Source: Morella rubra (taxonomy: Eukaryota > Streptophyta > Magnoliopsida > Fagales > Myricaceae). Taken from it: DNA of 64,000 bases. The stretch is taken from the NCBI GenBank assembly GCA_003952965.2, contig CM025853.1, positions 14,690,467 to 14,754,466 of the forward strand, read 5' to 3'. Below, piece by piece: positions 35,199 through 47,469 of the stretch (position 1 is the stretch's first letter; each line of letters begins with the position of its first letter). The position numbers and the translations under genes were made by a program. The notes beneath the pieces were generated by a model. The model had not been told where the DNA came from and did not search any database. It saw only the letters and a list, made by a program, of their open reading frames with translations.

Positions 35199-38100
35199 AT
35201 GGTGCAAATTTTCATACACCACGGTGGACAACTTAGTCAAAGGCTGGGTGTTTATAATGGCATAGCGGTTGACGATATTGGCAACCATGACCCAGACTAC
35301 TTGGCAGTTGTAGTGGTTAAGAAGTTTGTCAATAATGCAATGGGGTACCGGAACGTCAAACACTTTGCGTACAAGTTTTTCCACTATGATGCGCCCCGTT
35401 CACTCACCAACAGGCTGATGAAGATGTCCGGAAGCTGCTGAAAATTCTAGTACAACAACCAAAGAAAGAGCTGCATTTATATGTAGTGCATTCGGTCAAC
35501 ATCCCTAAGCTTGTAGAAGAGGATCATGTTGAAGACATTTATGGAGAAGGTACCTTTCATGGCAGCATTGTTGAAGATGGAAATCAGATGGGTGGAGAGG
35601 AGTCGCATGCTTATGATTTGCATGCAGATCAGGAAGACAAGGAAGATGACGTGTTTGAGTTTAGTGGAGATAGGAAGGAGGGTGAAAATGAGGTTGATGG
35701 GGATGCTGAAAGGGTAGAAGAGGCACCTGTTTTGAGTGATTTTGAGGGAAGTGCTAGTAAGGAACAACCAAAGTTGTATCCTAACTTAAATATTAAAGAT
35801 GATGAGACAAGAGAGCGGGAAAATGTGAAACGCTGATTTGGAGCAGCATCCTCTGTTGCTAGAGACACCGATGAGGCACCACCGGTGTCTAGTGATGATG
35901 CACAAGAGAGTATGAATGAGGGTGACAGTGAAGCTGATGAAGGTTGTCCAACAAAAGTAAGGTGTTCTGAATTCCATGACACAAATCTATCAAGTGGAAA
36001 AAGGCTGAAGTTATGCACAGAGATGAAGTTTAGAGTCCTCAACCTATTCAAGAAGGCCCTCCAACAGTTTTATATTCAGAATGGTTTCGTTTATAGCTTG
36101 TTGAAATCAGACAAGGTTCGGGTGACAGCGAGGTGCAAGGCGCCAAATTGCTCGTGGAGAATCCACTGCTCGAATGAGAACTACACAGGTGGGTTTCAGA
36201 TAAAGACGTTCACATCAAAGCACCGGTGCGGTACCCACTATATCAATGAGGCTGTGATTGCCAAATGGATTAGAGATTGGATGGTTGGTGTGTCCAAGTA
36301 CAAGGCATACTGGGCATTGAAGCTAGCATTGGAGGTAATTAATGGGGATCATGCCGAGCAGTACAAGCATTGTTACGATTATGCTGCTGCTATTTCTAAA
36401 TTTAATCCTGGGAGCACGACATTCATTGATAGAGAGCATGGATTCTTCAGAAGAATGTATGTGTATTTGGATGCTTGTAGAGCGAGATTTTTGGCTGGTT
36501 GTAGGCCAGTTGTAGCAGTAGATGCATGCCACTTGAAGGGACCATATGGTGGTAAATTATTTTGTGCAGTGGCAAAGAACGAGAACGAAGATGTTCCCTA
36601 TTTCGTATGCAGTGTGGGAAAATGAGTGCAGGGCGTTGTGGGTATGGTTTCTGGATGCATTGCTTGACGATGTTGGTAGATTTGATACCCGAGAATAGGT
36701 ATTCATATCTGACCGTCAAACAGTAAGTATTTTTAGTCATATCCTAATTTAGCGTTTTGTAAGAGTTGTTTCTGACCTAACAAGAATTTTGGTTTTTTTT
36801 TAGGGATTGCTTGATTCCTTTGACATTCTTTTGCCTAACATGGAGCACAGATATTGCATTAAGCACCTGCATGCAAACATGAAATCGCATGGATGGAAGG
36901 GACAAGCATATAAGGATGTCCTATGGAAATGTGCGAAAGCTTCCAACGTTGTTACATTTGAGAGACACATGAAGGAAATGGAAGCTTTGAACGGAGAAGC
37001 ACACCGCTATTTATCTAAGATAGATTCGAAGGTAATGAATAAACTCTTTGCTTATTAGTTTCCTAATTGAATGTAGTGATTAGATAACTAAGGTATTAAC
37101 TATTTCCATGTTCTAATTCTTGTAGGCATGGTCCCGACACGCCTTCTCTACACACAGTAAAAGCGATGTGTTTCTGAATAACATAGCCGAAACTTTCAAC
37201 GCGTGGGTGCTGGAGGTAAGGGAGAAGCCTCTTTTGAGTATGTTGGAGATTATTAAAAGGATGCTTATGAATCGGTTCTGTGGGAAGCGAATAGGGATTG
37301 AGGAGGCAAGGTTCGACATATGCCCACAGATCCAAGAAAAACTGAAGAAGAATAAGAAGCTCGGCAGCCACTTCATATGCAGATGGGGGAATGGAGTGCA
37401 GTTTGAGGTGGACCACCATACTGAATAACGAAGGGTGGTAAACATGAGTGATCAAACTTGTGCCTGCAATAGGTGGCAATTGAATGGCATACCTTGTGCG
37501 CATGCCGTGGTTGCTATATATTTCTCTCGTTAAGAACAAGAGAAATTTGTGGACAATTGTTAACTCATTGATGCATATCGACAAGCGTTTCAAGCTTCTA
37601 TACAAGCTTTGCCGGATCCGGAGTCATGGCCACAGATACAAGTTGACCCTCATACGCATCGACCAAAGGCGAGGATAAGGGTTGGACGTTCGAGGATGTC
37701 AAGGTGAAGGGTCGAGGATGAGCCACCTCCTCCGGGTCGGGTATCAAGGCATGGTTACATAACAAAATGCCGGAGATGTGGAGCGTTTGGTCACAATGCA
37801 AGGAGATGTAAGCTGCTACCAAAGCTTGGAGAACGGAAGTATCCCCCAAAGCCATACACAAAGAAAAAGAAGGCAACAACCGAAAGTGTTGTAGAATATT
37901 TTTTATAACTTCATAGAAGCCAAACAGTATGACTAACAATTTCATTATTTTTGGTGGTATAGGATGGAGAAAGCACAGTTGCGACATCTCAGCCATCGTC
38001 CAACAAGAGAAAGAAGAAGGAAACTTGTTGTAAAGTAACATAGTGTAACTAAGTAAGATAAAGCATAATGTAATTTAAGCAAAAAGTATAATTGAGTAAA

Positions 38101-38270
38101 TTGTGCTAATGCAGCGTGCTGATGGGGAGGGCACATCCGGTGTGAATGAGACTTCTCGTGGTGACCAAGCAAAAGTTGACACGAGGACCCATGGTATAAG
38201 TCAACCCACTCGTACTGACCAGTCAAGCCCAGCGACTAGGACTCGAGGGAGTCAGGTAAAGTATTTGTAA
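35199..38270 (+). pseudogene. MULE-1 MuDR-type transposase, frameshifted
   Basis: The N terminus starts at an ATG at 35199 with IFIHHGGQL, a PB1-like domain seen in plant MULE transposases. A frameshift near 35405 leads to an acidic linker (35486-35836), and a stop with frame change follows near 35837. The 35885-36625 frame holds a zinc-binding MuDR segment (CKAPNCSWRIHCS, KHRCGTHY) and the start of the MULE core (VAVDACHLKGPYGG). Another frameshift near 36595 precedes FISDRQ, YCIKHLHANM and NNIAETFNAW, which carry residues aligned with the DDE catalytic set. A stop at 37426 separates a SWIM finger (CACNRWQLNGIPCAHA), and a CCHC knuckle (CRRCGAFGHNARRC) follows. C-terminal exons reach about 38270. 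All domains of an autonomous MuDR protein are present but at least four lesions disable it. Confidence 0.85.
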
Positions 38271-39319
38271 CTGACAAGTAGTCCATTTTTATATGCTGGA
38301 TTGAAGCTAACTTAAATTTTCCATGCATGCAACAAGTCAAAGGTATTCAGAGGCCACGGGCCACTCAATGATCAATTCATATTTTGGAATCTGAACATTT
38401 TTTTTGTATTAAGCCAATGACCTCTACCTCGGAACATTTTTTTGGTTATATATAATGCTGTAACATGTTTGGATAGAAGGTTCACTTGTAATTACAGCTT
38501 TACACAACACCTTTTGGTTCTGAATAGTTTTTTTTTTTGTATTAAGCTGAAGATGGATAGTTGGCTTTGTTTTGAAAATCGATGTTGACAATGCATGCCC
38601 GAGGTTATGGTATTTGCCACTTTCCTGTTTACAGTTGTGCTAATTTTGTAGAGTCAAGTGTTGTATTGATTCGATAGTTGGTTTTTATGTTTTTGATTCA
38701 GTGGATGCAGTAGGTTATGGTATTTCCGACTTGCTTGTGGACAGTTGTGCTACTTTTGTGATTTATGCATAGATTTTTTTATTCAAAATATTAGAAAAGA
38801 CATGAAAATGTGTTTTCATGTGCTGGAAGAGCTGAAAACAACAGCTCTCACGTGCTGTAAAACACTGAAAAATAGGTCATTCATGTGCTGAAAAGTGAGC
38901 TGATAAATGGGTCATTCATGTGCTGAAAATGGACCTGAAAATTGGTCATTGTATTTGCTGAAAATGGACCTGAAAATTGGTCATTCATGCCACCGGATTA
39001 CTATCTATCAAGGAAGTACATAGGCGTGCGGGAAGAACACAACCACAGATTACAGCGTTGGTCTGTTGACCACCGCTGCACTTGGAGACAAATCCACGTT
39101 GGGAGACTCCATATCGGAGGAGGAGGATTGGGAATATGAGTACATTTCGTTTGGGGAGAGAAATCTGGGTTGATCGAATGAAAGAAGTAGGGGGGAGGGA
39201 AATGTTGGTGCTCGAACGAATTCAGGTGGTGGGGAGGCAAAATTTGGGGGGAAATTTTTTTTAGGGTTTGGGAACAAAACTAGAGCACCGGGGGTCACGT
39301 GTTCCATGTTCTTGTTGCA
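38271..39319 (+). other. MULE-1 3' region
   Basis: This is non-coding element sequence. Positions 38820-38990 repeat words such as GTGCTGAAAA, GGACCTGAAAATTGGTCATT and GTCATTCATG(T/C), forming a short degenerate tandem array. No gene is visible. Confidence 0.45.
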
Positions 39320-39663
39320 CACCATGTTTTTTTTCTGCACCAAGAGGAACGACGCTGTTCCTCTTATTTTGTCATTACATATATTTTTTTAAAATTACGT
39401 GGAGAATAGATGCTTGCATGGTGTCTAGTCGGCATCTGACTTGGACATTGTGGGGCCCAATGACACGTGGCAAAAATGTAAAGGTGCAGACGTGTGGGAG
39501 ACGTGCCACATCACCTAGTACCATTAAGTTTTTAAACGGATTCAGACAGAGGGGCATATTTTAAATCGAGGGGTTACTTTAGGGATATGAAACAAACTTT
39601 TATTACCTCAGGGACATTTTTGCAAAATAAAAATACCACGGGGGTATGTGGTGCATTTAAGCC
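39320..39663 (-). repeat. MULE-1 right terminal inverted repeat
   Basis: Inverse of 33742-34086, ending GTGCATTTAAGCC and followed directly by the target duplication. The palindrome seen in the left arm is degraded here (GGAACGACGCTGTTCC). Confidence 0.88.
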
Positions 39664-39672
39664 TTTTAATTA

Positions 39673-40274
39673 TTTGGCTGCTATGCATTTCTAAACCTTC
39701 ATTGTTGTCAACTTTGTTTAGTTGCTATCTTACTCTTGCAGGAATTCTAATGAAAGTTTGCAACTCTAGAAGTTGATAGTTTCCATTTCTTTACCTTTTA
39801 ATTTTTGAGCCCGTCCTTGGAAATCCACAAAGGTGGACAAGGACTAGAGATTGTTATGGCAATAGCCTTATTTTTATTGGTTGGCATCTTTCAAGTGTTA
39901 ACCTTTTTTGACCTTCATGGATTTTTATCACTTTTTTTAGCTTTAAATGCAAATGTTGTAGAGTTGTTTTCTTGTATGCTGCCTGTAAAGATAGTCTCTT
40001 GTATTCTTGCATTCTTATAGAATTTGTTTATCCATTGGAAAGAAAAACCAATAACTTTTTAGATGTAGCTTTAACTATGCTTTCAATTCCTTTAATTGGC
40101 AAATTAGTTCTGTTTTCTCTATGTGACTTGTGCTCTCTTTAAACATGTGCTCTGGGTGACTTGTTGTCTACGTGACTCATTACTTATGGTCAATGTTTAC
40201 TTTTAAAATTGGTAGTATATGCTATTTTGTTAAGGTAATGTTATGTTTTTAAAATGTTGTCAGGTTTATAGAAA
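39673..40274 (+). other. MULE-2 5' region resumed after MULE-1
   Basis: No conserved frame. It repeats word patterns found just left of MULE-1, which supports continuity of MULE-2 across the insertion. It ends 5' of the MULE-2 transposase start codon. Confidence 0.4.
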
Positions 40275-41234
40275 ATGAGCAATTCATTTGTGCTGTTCGA
40301 GATGAATTATGGGGGAAAGTTTGTAAGGGCCCCCTGCACTGAGTACATTGGAGGGAAGACAACTTTGCATCCAGAACCATGAGATATGGACTGTTTGTCT
40401 TATTTTGAGATTGAAGGAATATGCAAGGAGTATGGATACAAAGTTGGGGATTTGATTTATTACACGCACCCAGCCAAGTCAATTGACGATGGGATGGTCC
40501 TGATTGGATCAAACATGGACGTTTTGGGCATGGTTATGGATCATATTGGGCCAAATACAATAATTCTCTACGTGGTTGCAGAAGAAGCGGAGAATGTACA
40601 ATCTCCAAAGAAGAAAAGATATAAGCTGCCCATAAAGAAGAAAGCAACTCCAGACAAAGGGAAGAAGAAGAAGAAGAAGAAGCTCCTGAGAGTCCACCGC
40701 ATGATAGTGCACCACATGATTCTTTTTGGGATGAAGCTGTGAGTGGGAAGGAAGATGTTTTTGAGGACCAAGGGGGGATGGCACCACTAGCGGTTATCAG
40801 CCTTGCAATGTGGACTTGGGTGAGAAGAAGAAGAAGCTCCTGAGGGGAGTCCACCGCATGAGAGTGCACCGCATGAATCTTTATGGGATGAAGTTGTGAG
40901 TGGGAAGGAAGATGTTTTTTAGGACCAAGGGGGGATGGCGCTACTAGCGGTTATCAGCCTTGCAGCGTGGACTTGCGTGAAAATATTGATATAGATGAGG
41001 CTGCAGGCTCTTGAGAGTAGTCCACCGCATGAGAGTGCACCACATGATTCTTTTTGGGATGAAGTTGTGAGTGGGAAGGAAGATGTTTTTGAGGACCAAG
41101 GGGGGATGGCGCCACTAGCGGTTATCAGCCGTGTAGTGTGGAGTTGGGTGAAAACATTGATATAGATGAGGCTGTAGAATTGGGGAAGGATCCTAAGGAT
41201 AGTCAGGATATACTTTCAAAGGCGGAGGGGTTCG
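40275..41234 (+). pseudogene. MULE-2 transposase N terminus (PB1-like domain and acidic linker)
   Basis: From ATG at 40275 the frame reads FEMNYGGKFVR and EYIGGKTTLHPEP, then an in-frame TGA at 40380, then CLSYFEIEGICKEYGYK and IGPNTIILYVV. This is the PB1-like domain of plant MULE transposases, closely parallel to MULE-1. A Lys-rich run (40600-40690) leads into a linker made of three tandem repeats with several stops. The linker frame DIDEAVELGKDPKDSQDILS runs up to the LTR-derived insertion at 41235. The rest of the protein resumes at about 43897. Confidence 0.75.
40670..41175 (+). repeat. Three tandem copies of a 157-171-bp unit in the MULE-2 linker
   Basis: Anchors GTCCACCGCATGA occur at 40692, 40849 and 41020, and each unit runs through GGGATGAAG, GTGAGTGGGAAGGAAGATG and GACCAAGGGGGGATGGC. 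Units differ by few substitutions but carry different stops or indels. The unit encodes Pro/His/Ser and Asp-rich linker peptides in the original frame. Confidence 0.85.
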
Positions 41235-41496
41235 TGTTGGATCGCGAGGTCGCAGCAGAAAGGATCGTTGAATCAAAGCAGCCCAAGCGTTTTGCCTCCT
41301 TTAGATCCACGCACACAGCTTTGAGAGAGATTTAAAATAATCTCATTTAACACTTATATTAAATCTGTAATTTTTTTTTTTTTAATCCTGTCAAACCAGG
41401 TTGGTCAACGGTCAATCGGTCAAACCGGGTTGACCCGTTGACCCACCAGTCCGGGTCCAACCCGGTCGGTGTGGGTAGCAGTCCGGGTCAAACCCA

Positions 41497-41600
41497 GACC
41501 GGAGCCAGGTCATGGTCCAGGTCAAACCCGAACCGGAGCCAGGTCTTGGTCCGGGCCAAACCCGGACCGGAGCCAGGTCATGGTCCAGGTCTAACCCAGA
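41497..41600. repeat. Three 34-bp tandem repeats
   Basis: The word ACCGGAGCCAGGTC recurs with exact 34-bp spacing (GGAGCC at 41501, 41535, 41569), each followed by a TGGTCC(A/G)GG step and (T/A)AACCC-like ends. Upstream (41395-41480) more degenerate GGTCAA/ACCGGGT words extend the pattern. Confidence 0.8.
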
Positions 41601-42610
41601 CTTGGGCTGGGCTACGGGCCTGGGTCCAACCTGTGGCCCAAGCCTCGCACGGGTTGCCATGGCCCGGATCTCATCCGGCCATGGGCTGGCCCAACAGGGC
41701 CCAGCCCGTGTGCTCCCCTCTCCCTCTTTTTTTTTTTAGTAATTGGACCCAGCCCAACGTTTGGGCTGGGTCTGCCTAGGCCTCCCTTAGGGGTTTTATT
41801 GCCCTACCTGAGGCCCAAACCGCACGACAGGCATCTAATGGTCTGGGGGCGCGTTTGGCCCCCAAGGGTAGGGGTTGCGCCCAGCGGCGCAGCCAGCCAC
41901 GACTGGTCGCACCCTGCCACCCCAAGGCTGGTGAGGCACCAACCAATAGTTGGCCGGCCACCCGACGGCCTGAGGTGTCCGTGGGAGGCGGCGGGGAGGC
42001 CTTAAAGGCCTCCACCCGCGTGCATCCATGTACCGAGAGGGGTACATGATGACAGCGGCCACTGCTGGCCACCAGGCCACCCGGTGCCACTGCTAGGGCT
42101 GCCTGGGACCACTAGCTGTGGTCCCCGGCCTTCTGAGCCGCAACTGGCGACTGGTGGTGGCCGGATTTGAGAGAAACCTCTCTCTCTCTCTCCTTGCGAT
42201 TCATACCCATCGAAAAAATAATTTTTCATCCAAGAAACTCGATCAAAATATCCCGATTCCAATTCTTTTTCCAAGAAATCACAAGATCTGTAGCCTAATC
42301 TAATAGATCTTATCAAATCGCAAAGAAAAATCAAATGATTTCATGAAGAAACTCAAGAGCATGCCCGTGGGTTCTTTCTCACAAAAAAAAAAAGTTTTCC
42401 TCTCTTCAAAAGAGCAAAAAACCCACGAGCGAAGAGACAAAGTAAGATTGCTCGATTGTCTCTTTCGCGTGGAACCCACATGCAAAGCGAATCAGAAGTA
42501 CGGAAACACTTTCCAACTAACAGATTCTCAACAACCATTCAACGGATCACGAAGAACACGTGAGGTAGAGAGAGAATACTAACTTGGAACTGTGAGATTT
42601 TAGAGATCTC

Positions 42611-42622
42611 GCTCTGATACCA
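42611..42622 (-). promoter_or_regulatory. Primer-binding site for initiator methionine tRNA
   Basis: The minus strand reads TGGTATCAGAGC two bases after the LTR end TCCAACA. This 12-mer is the standard primer site in plant Copia elements and fixes the orientation of the element as minus. Confidence 0.85.
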
Positions 42623-43259
42623 CTTGTTGGATCACGAGGTCGCAGTGGAAAGATCATTGAATCAAAGCAGCCCAAGCGTTCTGCCTCCTTTAGATCCACG
42701 TACACAGCTTTGAGAGATATTTTAGAGAGAGAAATTCTAGAGAGAGAAATTCTCACGTGAAAAATGAATTCTTCTTTCTCAAATGAGTTTCTGAGCTATT
42801 TATAATGGCTGGCTCAGAACTCAACTGTGCTATAGCGTGGATCTTTAGGATCTCATATCTCGGCCGTAGGATCATCATGAAAACTCTTTTTCATTAAACT
42901 CCCTTATATTCCGTAATCCGAATTTATAGGCTTCTACAAATTGTGATCATGTCGATTAACATATCACAATTGACTCCTGAGATAATGAGATTGTTTTTGT
43001 GAAATCCCTTTTGCTAACAATTATATGCTTATTTATCCTTCCACCATACTATATTCCACATGAGCTAATATGACTGGAATAATATCACCGATTAAGTCCT
43101 AGCTCATATAATTCTTAATTCTCAGTCTGTAACTAGTTGGACTTCCAAAAACTTTCCAAAATCATTTTCGCAAATATTTACTTCATATATTAATAAGTAA
43201 AAATCGTGAAAACACTTTTCACAAAATTTCGTTGCCCAGTGTTTTATGTGAGTCCAACA

Positions 43260-43896
43260 ATATACAGATATAATGAATATTCTGCCTCATCAAGAGACTG
43301 GTGGATTCCATATTGAGCAATTATACAAATTCACTTACTATGCACAAGGCCCAACCTTATCTGGAATATTTGATCTACGAAGATCATCACCAAATGATTC
43401 AGTCAAAGCACAAGCACATAACAAGCAAACCTACATAACTCTCTCAGGTCAAGGATAACATAAGCTAATTGTGCTGAATACCGTTCTCTACATTAGTGAT
43501 CGTTTCCAGAAGGTACTCATATTTGATCTGGTTCAGTACATGTACTCTTACATTGCACCCACTTGTCTGTTTAAGGTCACCACCTCAATGACGGAATCCA
43601 TCATTCTATTTATAGAGGCACAACGAGTGTAGATCTATTTGTACATTATCATGTATTCGGTCTAGAACAAAGTGAGTCAACAAGGATCCGAAAAGTCATA
43701 TTCCCCGCTTCCGATTCATTAATCATTGACCTGACTTTTCTACAATATTGCTCAACAATATGACAACTAATGTCATTATATATATGACCTCTTATGTCAT
43801 TGCATGTACCCATAATAATATACAAGTGATTAATCAATAATAATAATTATCTCATAATTATGCAAAATGATTGGTTTTGAGGGCATACATCTAACA
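43260..43896 (-). mobile_element. Partial LTR of a second Copia-type element
   Basis: On the minus strand it starts TGTTAGATGTATGCCCTCAA, a familiar plant Copia LTR opening. It runs 637 bp to a junction with the neighbouring LTR at 43259 without a proper CA end. To its right MULE-2 coding sequence resumes immediately. It may be the older insertion into which the 41235-43259 element landed, or part of a recombined composite. Confidence 0.5.
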
Positions 43897-46890
43897 ATTT
43901 GGTGGTGATGAAATTCAAAGCGAAGGTACACAATGCCTTAAATTTCTAGTATTTAAGGATAAACATATGGACAACCCCCGATTGGAATTGTGGATGAAAT
44001 TTCCATCCGTTGAAGTCTTTAGAGAGGCCATTCGAAAGGCTAATATACACAATGGGAAGGATTTGCATTGGGCAAAGAATGACCGGGATATGGTCATTAT
44101 ACAGTGCAAGCGAGAAAGGTGCCAGTATCGACTTTGTGCTTGCAATGTAAAGAACGAGCTGACTTTCCAAATTATTTCATACTCGGGCAACCATCGATGC
44201 GCTTGAAGCTACAAAAACATGCAAGTGTCATCTAGCTGGATATCAAAGAAATACTTGGAGCAATTCAGACATAACCTTGATTGGCCCATTGAGGCATTGA
44301 AAGAGGAGATGAAAAGATCTTGGAAGGTGAATGTCAGTCACTGCAAGCTGTAGAGGGCAAAAAAGAAGGCAACTGAGGAGGTATAGGGGATGCACAAGGA
44401 GCAATATGCAAGACTTTGGGCTTATTGTGCAACTTTGAGGCGTACTAACCCGGGTTCTACTGTTATTCTGAGGGTTTAGCGGCCACTAAAAGGGAGTGAA
44501 CCTGTTTTCCAGCGAACGTATTTTTCTATAGCAGCCATGCGAGATGTTTCAAAGCTGGTTGTAGACCACTCATCGATGTGGATGGGTGTTTTTTAAAAGG
44601 CCTTTACAAAGGCCAACTTCTATGTGCTGTTAGGAGGGATGGGAACGAAAATATTTACCCCATTGCCTTCGCTGTTGTGGAGGAGGAGCTCAAGAAAAGT
44701 TGGTCATGGTTCCTACGTATTTTGGTATCTCCTCTTGGGCCTAACCTTTCGCACAGATGGACATTCATCTCGGATCGACAAAAGGTATACTCTTTCCTGC
44801 AATGCAAGCTGTTTGATGGGTTGCTGATCATTAAGTTAAGTTGTTTAATTTTCTTATCATTTCGCTAAACACTTGCAGGGCCTCATCCCAAGTTTCGAGG
44901 AAATCCTCCCAATCACTGATCATCGAATTTGCGTATGACACTTATACACAAATTTTAGAGATGACGGCCACTGAAGTCAGCTATTGAAGGACTGTCTTTG
45001 GGCAGCAGCATCACCATACATAAAGGTAGAATTTCAAGCCGAGATGATGACGTTGAAACCCTTAAGTCCAATGGCATATGCATATCTTGCTCTCGTTGAC
45101 CTAGTACTGTGGCAAGGTCTCATTTTCCATCTTATTCAATGCTTACATATTGGATGAGCGCACAGGTAAATAATTTGTCAGAGTGCTTAAATGCTTAAAT
45201 ATTGGATGCACGTGATAAGCCCATAATCACTATGATGGAGATCATCTGAAAGAAATTGATGTGGCGGCACCAAGTAAAGAGAGACGGGATGCAAAAGATG
45301 GATGGTAAACTAGTATTAGCGATAATGAAAAAAGTTGACAGAAATGGTTTAGGATCCTTTAAGTGTATATTGACGTATGCTGGGAATGGATTGTTCGAGG
45401 TGGAGCACAAGAGAAAGCAATACGTTGTCAACTTAAAAGAGCAGACTTGTGGGTGTCGGTGATGGGATCTCACGGGTATATCGTGTGCTCATGCTATCTC
45501 AACAATTTTGTATGTTGGAGGAAAGCCCGAAGACTACGTAGATGACTACTACACTATTGATACTTACATGAAGGCTTACGGGCCAATGATTCACTCGATG
45601 CCAAGTGAAGAACAGTGGGAACATATAACTCAAGCACTAGTTCTACCTCTAGTTGCAAGAGTGCAACCTGTAAGGCCAAAGAAGTTGAGGAGAAGAGGCA
45701 CTGATGAACCAAAGTCCCGAGTTAGAATCAGCAAGGTTGGCACCGAAATTAGATGCTCTAAATGTGGCATAATGGGGCATAATGCTAGGTCATGCAAGAA
45801 GAAAAAGAAAACATCTAATGACTAGCCACGTGCCAATCCACCAGACATAACTCTCTAAACTGACTTATACATTAGCTTACATGATTATGGATTACTACTT
45901 GCTGACTTCTTTGCTAATTTTGTCACAGGTTCCTTCCTCTCAAGCTGGATCATCTGCTACAGTTGCTTCTGGGTTGACAACCAATGTTGTAAGATTGCAC
46001 ACATTCAGTAAATTAAGTATTTTTTCTAAGATTGCATAGGCTTTAGCCCTAGATTATGATGAATCATAGATTGGAATCAAAATTTTATATATGAGTTGGT
46101 TGCTGATCTGTTTGGTTTTTTTCAATGTTGTTTGCTGTTTGGTTTTTTTAAATATGATCTGATTGTAGTGACTTATTCTTAGAAATTTATGAATAACCGT
46201 GACCTTTGGAAAGGTAGACTGTGTAGTAAGATATGTCTTACTTACTCTTAGTGAATAATTGGAAACTCAGAAGAAAGTTGAAAATCCACAACAGTGTCTT
46301 TAGTTCAGGACCAAAGAGTCACGCCAACTTTTGGTTCCATTGCTACAAAGTCTTTCCTGTTTCATGTTTTCTGGATAGACTTCTAAACGCATGTACAAGG
46401 ACTAATATACTTACTAACTTAACCGAAAAAAAAGAATCTAGATCTTATGTTGTCACAGTTAATTACTTAAGTTTTGGAATATTTTGTAGGATCCACCCAA
46501 TTTTACTGGAATTATGTTGCCCTTTAGCTGGGGAAGGATCCCAACAGGTTCGGTGTCCTCTAGCTGGAAGGAGCAGCCTATTAGAAGCACCCTCTTCATC
46601 ACGAAAAAAGAAATATGGCACTGCCAAGAAGTCATAGACTGGTGGGGGTGTATCATTGCGAACCCGAAGCTCAAATCGACTACGAGGGATTGCTAAGGGG
46701 TCGGAAAATCCTCTTCAATTATTCATTGACCTCACTGAACCTGTTGTGGGGTCACAAGTTGATCCAGCTACCCAACTAGCTACTCAAGCAAGTCAGAAGG
46801 CGAGTGGAAAGCAAAAGGAAGATGAAAACGACAGGCTAAGGAAGATGAAAAAGAAGAAGAAGGGTCCCACGGATGAGAGCCCAAGCTGAT
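43897..46890 (+). pseudogene. MULE-2 transposase core and C terminus, disrupted
   Basis: Fragments in order: MKFPSVEVFREAIRKANIHN and CQYRLCACNV (MuDR zinc-binding segment); DVDGCFLKGLYKGQLLCAV with PIAFAVVEEE and FISDRQK (MULE core with aligned catalytic Asp residues); GLIPSFEEILPITDHRIC; then after a gap CGCR-stop-WDLTGISCAHA (SWIM finger with a nonsense codon at 45462); then CSKCGIMGHNARSC (CCHC knuckle) before a Lys-rich end at 45825. Further C-terminal exons include SLRTRSSNRLRGIAKG and end near 46890. At least six stops and frameshifts are visible (44204, 44352, 44478 and others). The architecture equals MULE-1 but the protein is only distantly similar, so they are different MULE lineages. 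Confidence 0.8.
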
Positions 46891-47469
46891 TGAGGAAGAC
46901 AAAGAAGGAAAAGGACCATCCACAATGATTTTGTTTGTGATGTACTTATTTGGGATTTTGGTTGTGAACTTGGGTGTAAATTTGAACAATGTAGGACTTG
47001 GATGTATATTGGCCATGTGTTGTAATTTTTTGAGGGCCATTGTGCAGGTTGGTGAAAAGGTTGGGTTATTTTGGTGAAAAGGTTGGGTTATTTTTGTTGC
47101 TACATTGTTGATGAAAGATCTTCTGTTAGGGCTATATGCTACATTTTTGTAAGATCTTTTATAAACAATGAAAGCAGGAAGTTGAATGAGATCAAAGTTT
47201 GTCATGTTTTGAATGCATTGATTTTGTAATTGTATCCTTACAAGTTTGCCAACCTGCACAATTTGACACAGTTATTAAAGTTGAACGATAACACTTTCAT
47301 TGACAATATCTAACCCATCCATTCATTAAAGTTGAAACTTACAAAATGACACATTCAAGTGTCTTTACAAACTGACAATTTACATTCATAATTCATCCTA
47401 GACACAACATATCATCTAGAATTCAAGAAAATTTGACCGAACAACCCAAAATAGACAAAAGGACTACTA
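46891..47469 (+). other. MULE-2 3' region
   Basis: Non-coding. Positions 47046-47095 carry a short direct repeat (AAAAGGTTGGGTTATTTT-type, two copies). It is probably the transposase 3' UTR and intergenic space to an antisense ORF. Confidence 0.35.

Larger units (their letters stand above)
33742..39663 (+). mobile_element. Inner Mutator-like element (MULE-1) with 9-bp target duplication
   Basis: The 5,922-bp element begins GGCTTAAATGCACCACATA and ends with the inverse. It is flanked by perfect 9-bp direct repeats TTTTAATTA at 33733-33741 and 39664-39672, the hallmark of Mutator-superfamily insertion. Terminal inverted repeats are about 345 bp. A broken transposase lies at 35199-38270 on the plus strand. 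The flanks on both sides belong to MULE-2 (similar GTGACTTGTGCT/ACATGTGCTCT words at 33370-33440 and 40120-40170), so MULE-1 jumped into MULE-2. The intact duplication implies a younger insertion. Confidence 0.92.
41235..43259 (-). mobile_element. Non-autonomous LTR retroelement, 3' LTR truncated, inserted in MULE-2
   Basis: Read on the minus strand, a 635-bp LTR (43259 to 42625) starts TGTTGGAC and ends TCCAACA. Two bases later comes TGGTATCAGAGC (42622 to 42611), the initiator methionine-tRNA primer site. The left end repeats the last 96 bp of the LTR (41330 to 41235), so most of the 3' LTR is missing. The interior has no gag or pol. It contains (GA)n near 42175, a GC-rich block (41640-42170), and 34-bp repeats (41497-41600). 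No target duplication flanks it (GTTCG versus ATATA). It looks like a TRIM/LARD-class element or a deleted Copia derivative. Confidence 0.65.

Noticed and set aside
41776..42334. Overlapping 68-110-codon frames on both strands
   Set aside because: GC-rich retroelement interior with few stops on any frame; no conserved motif.
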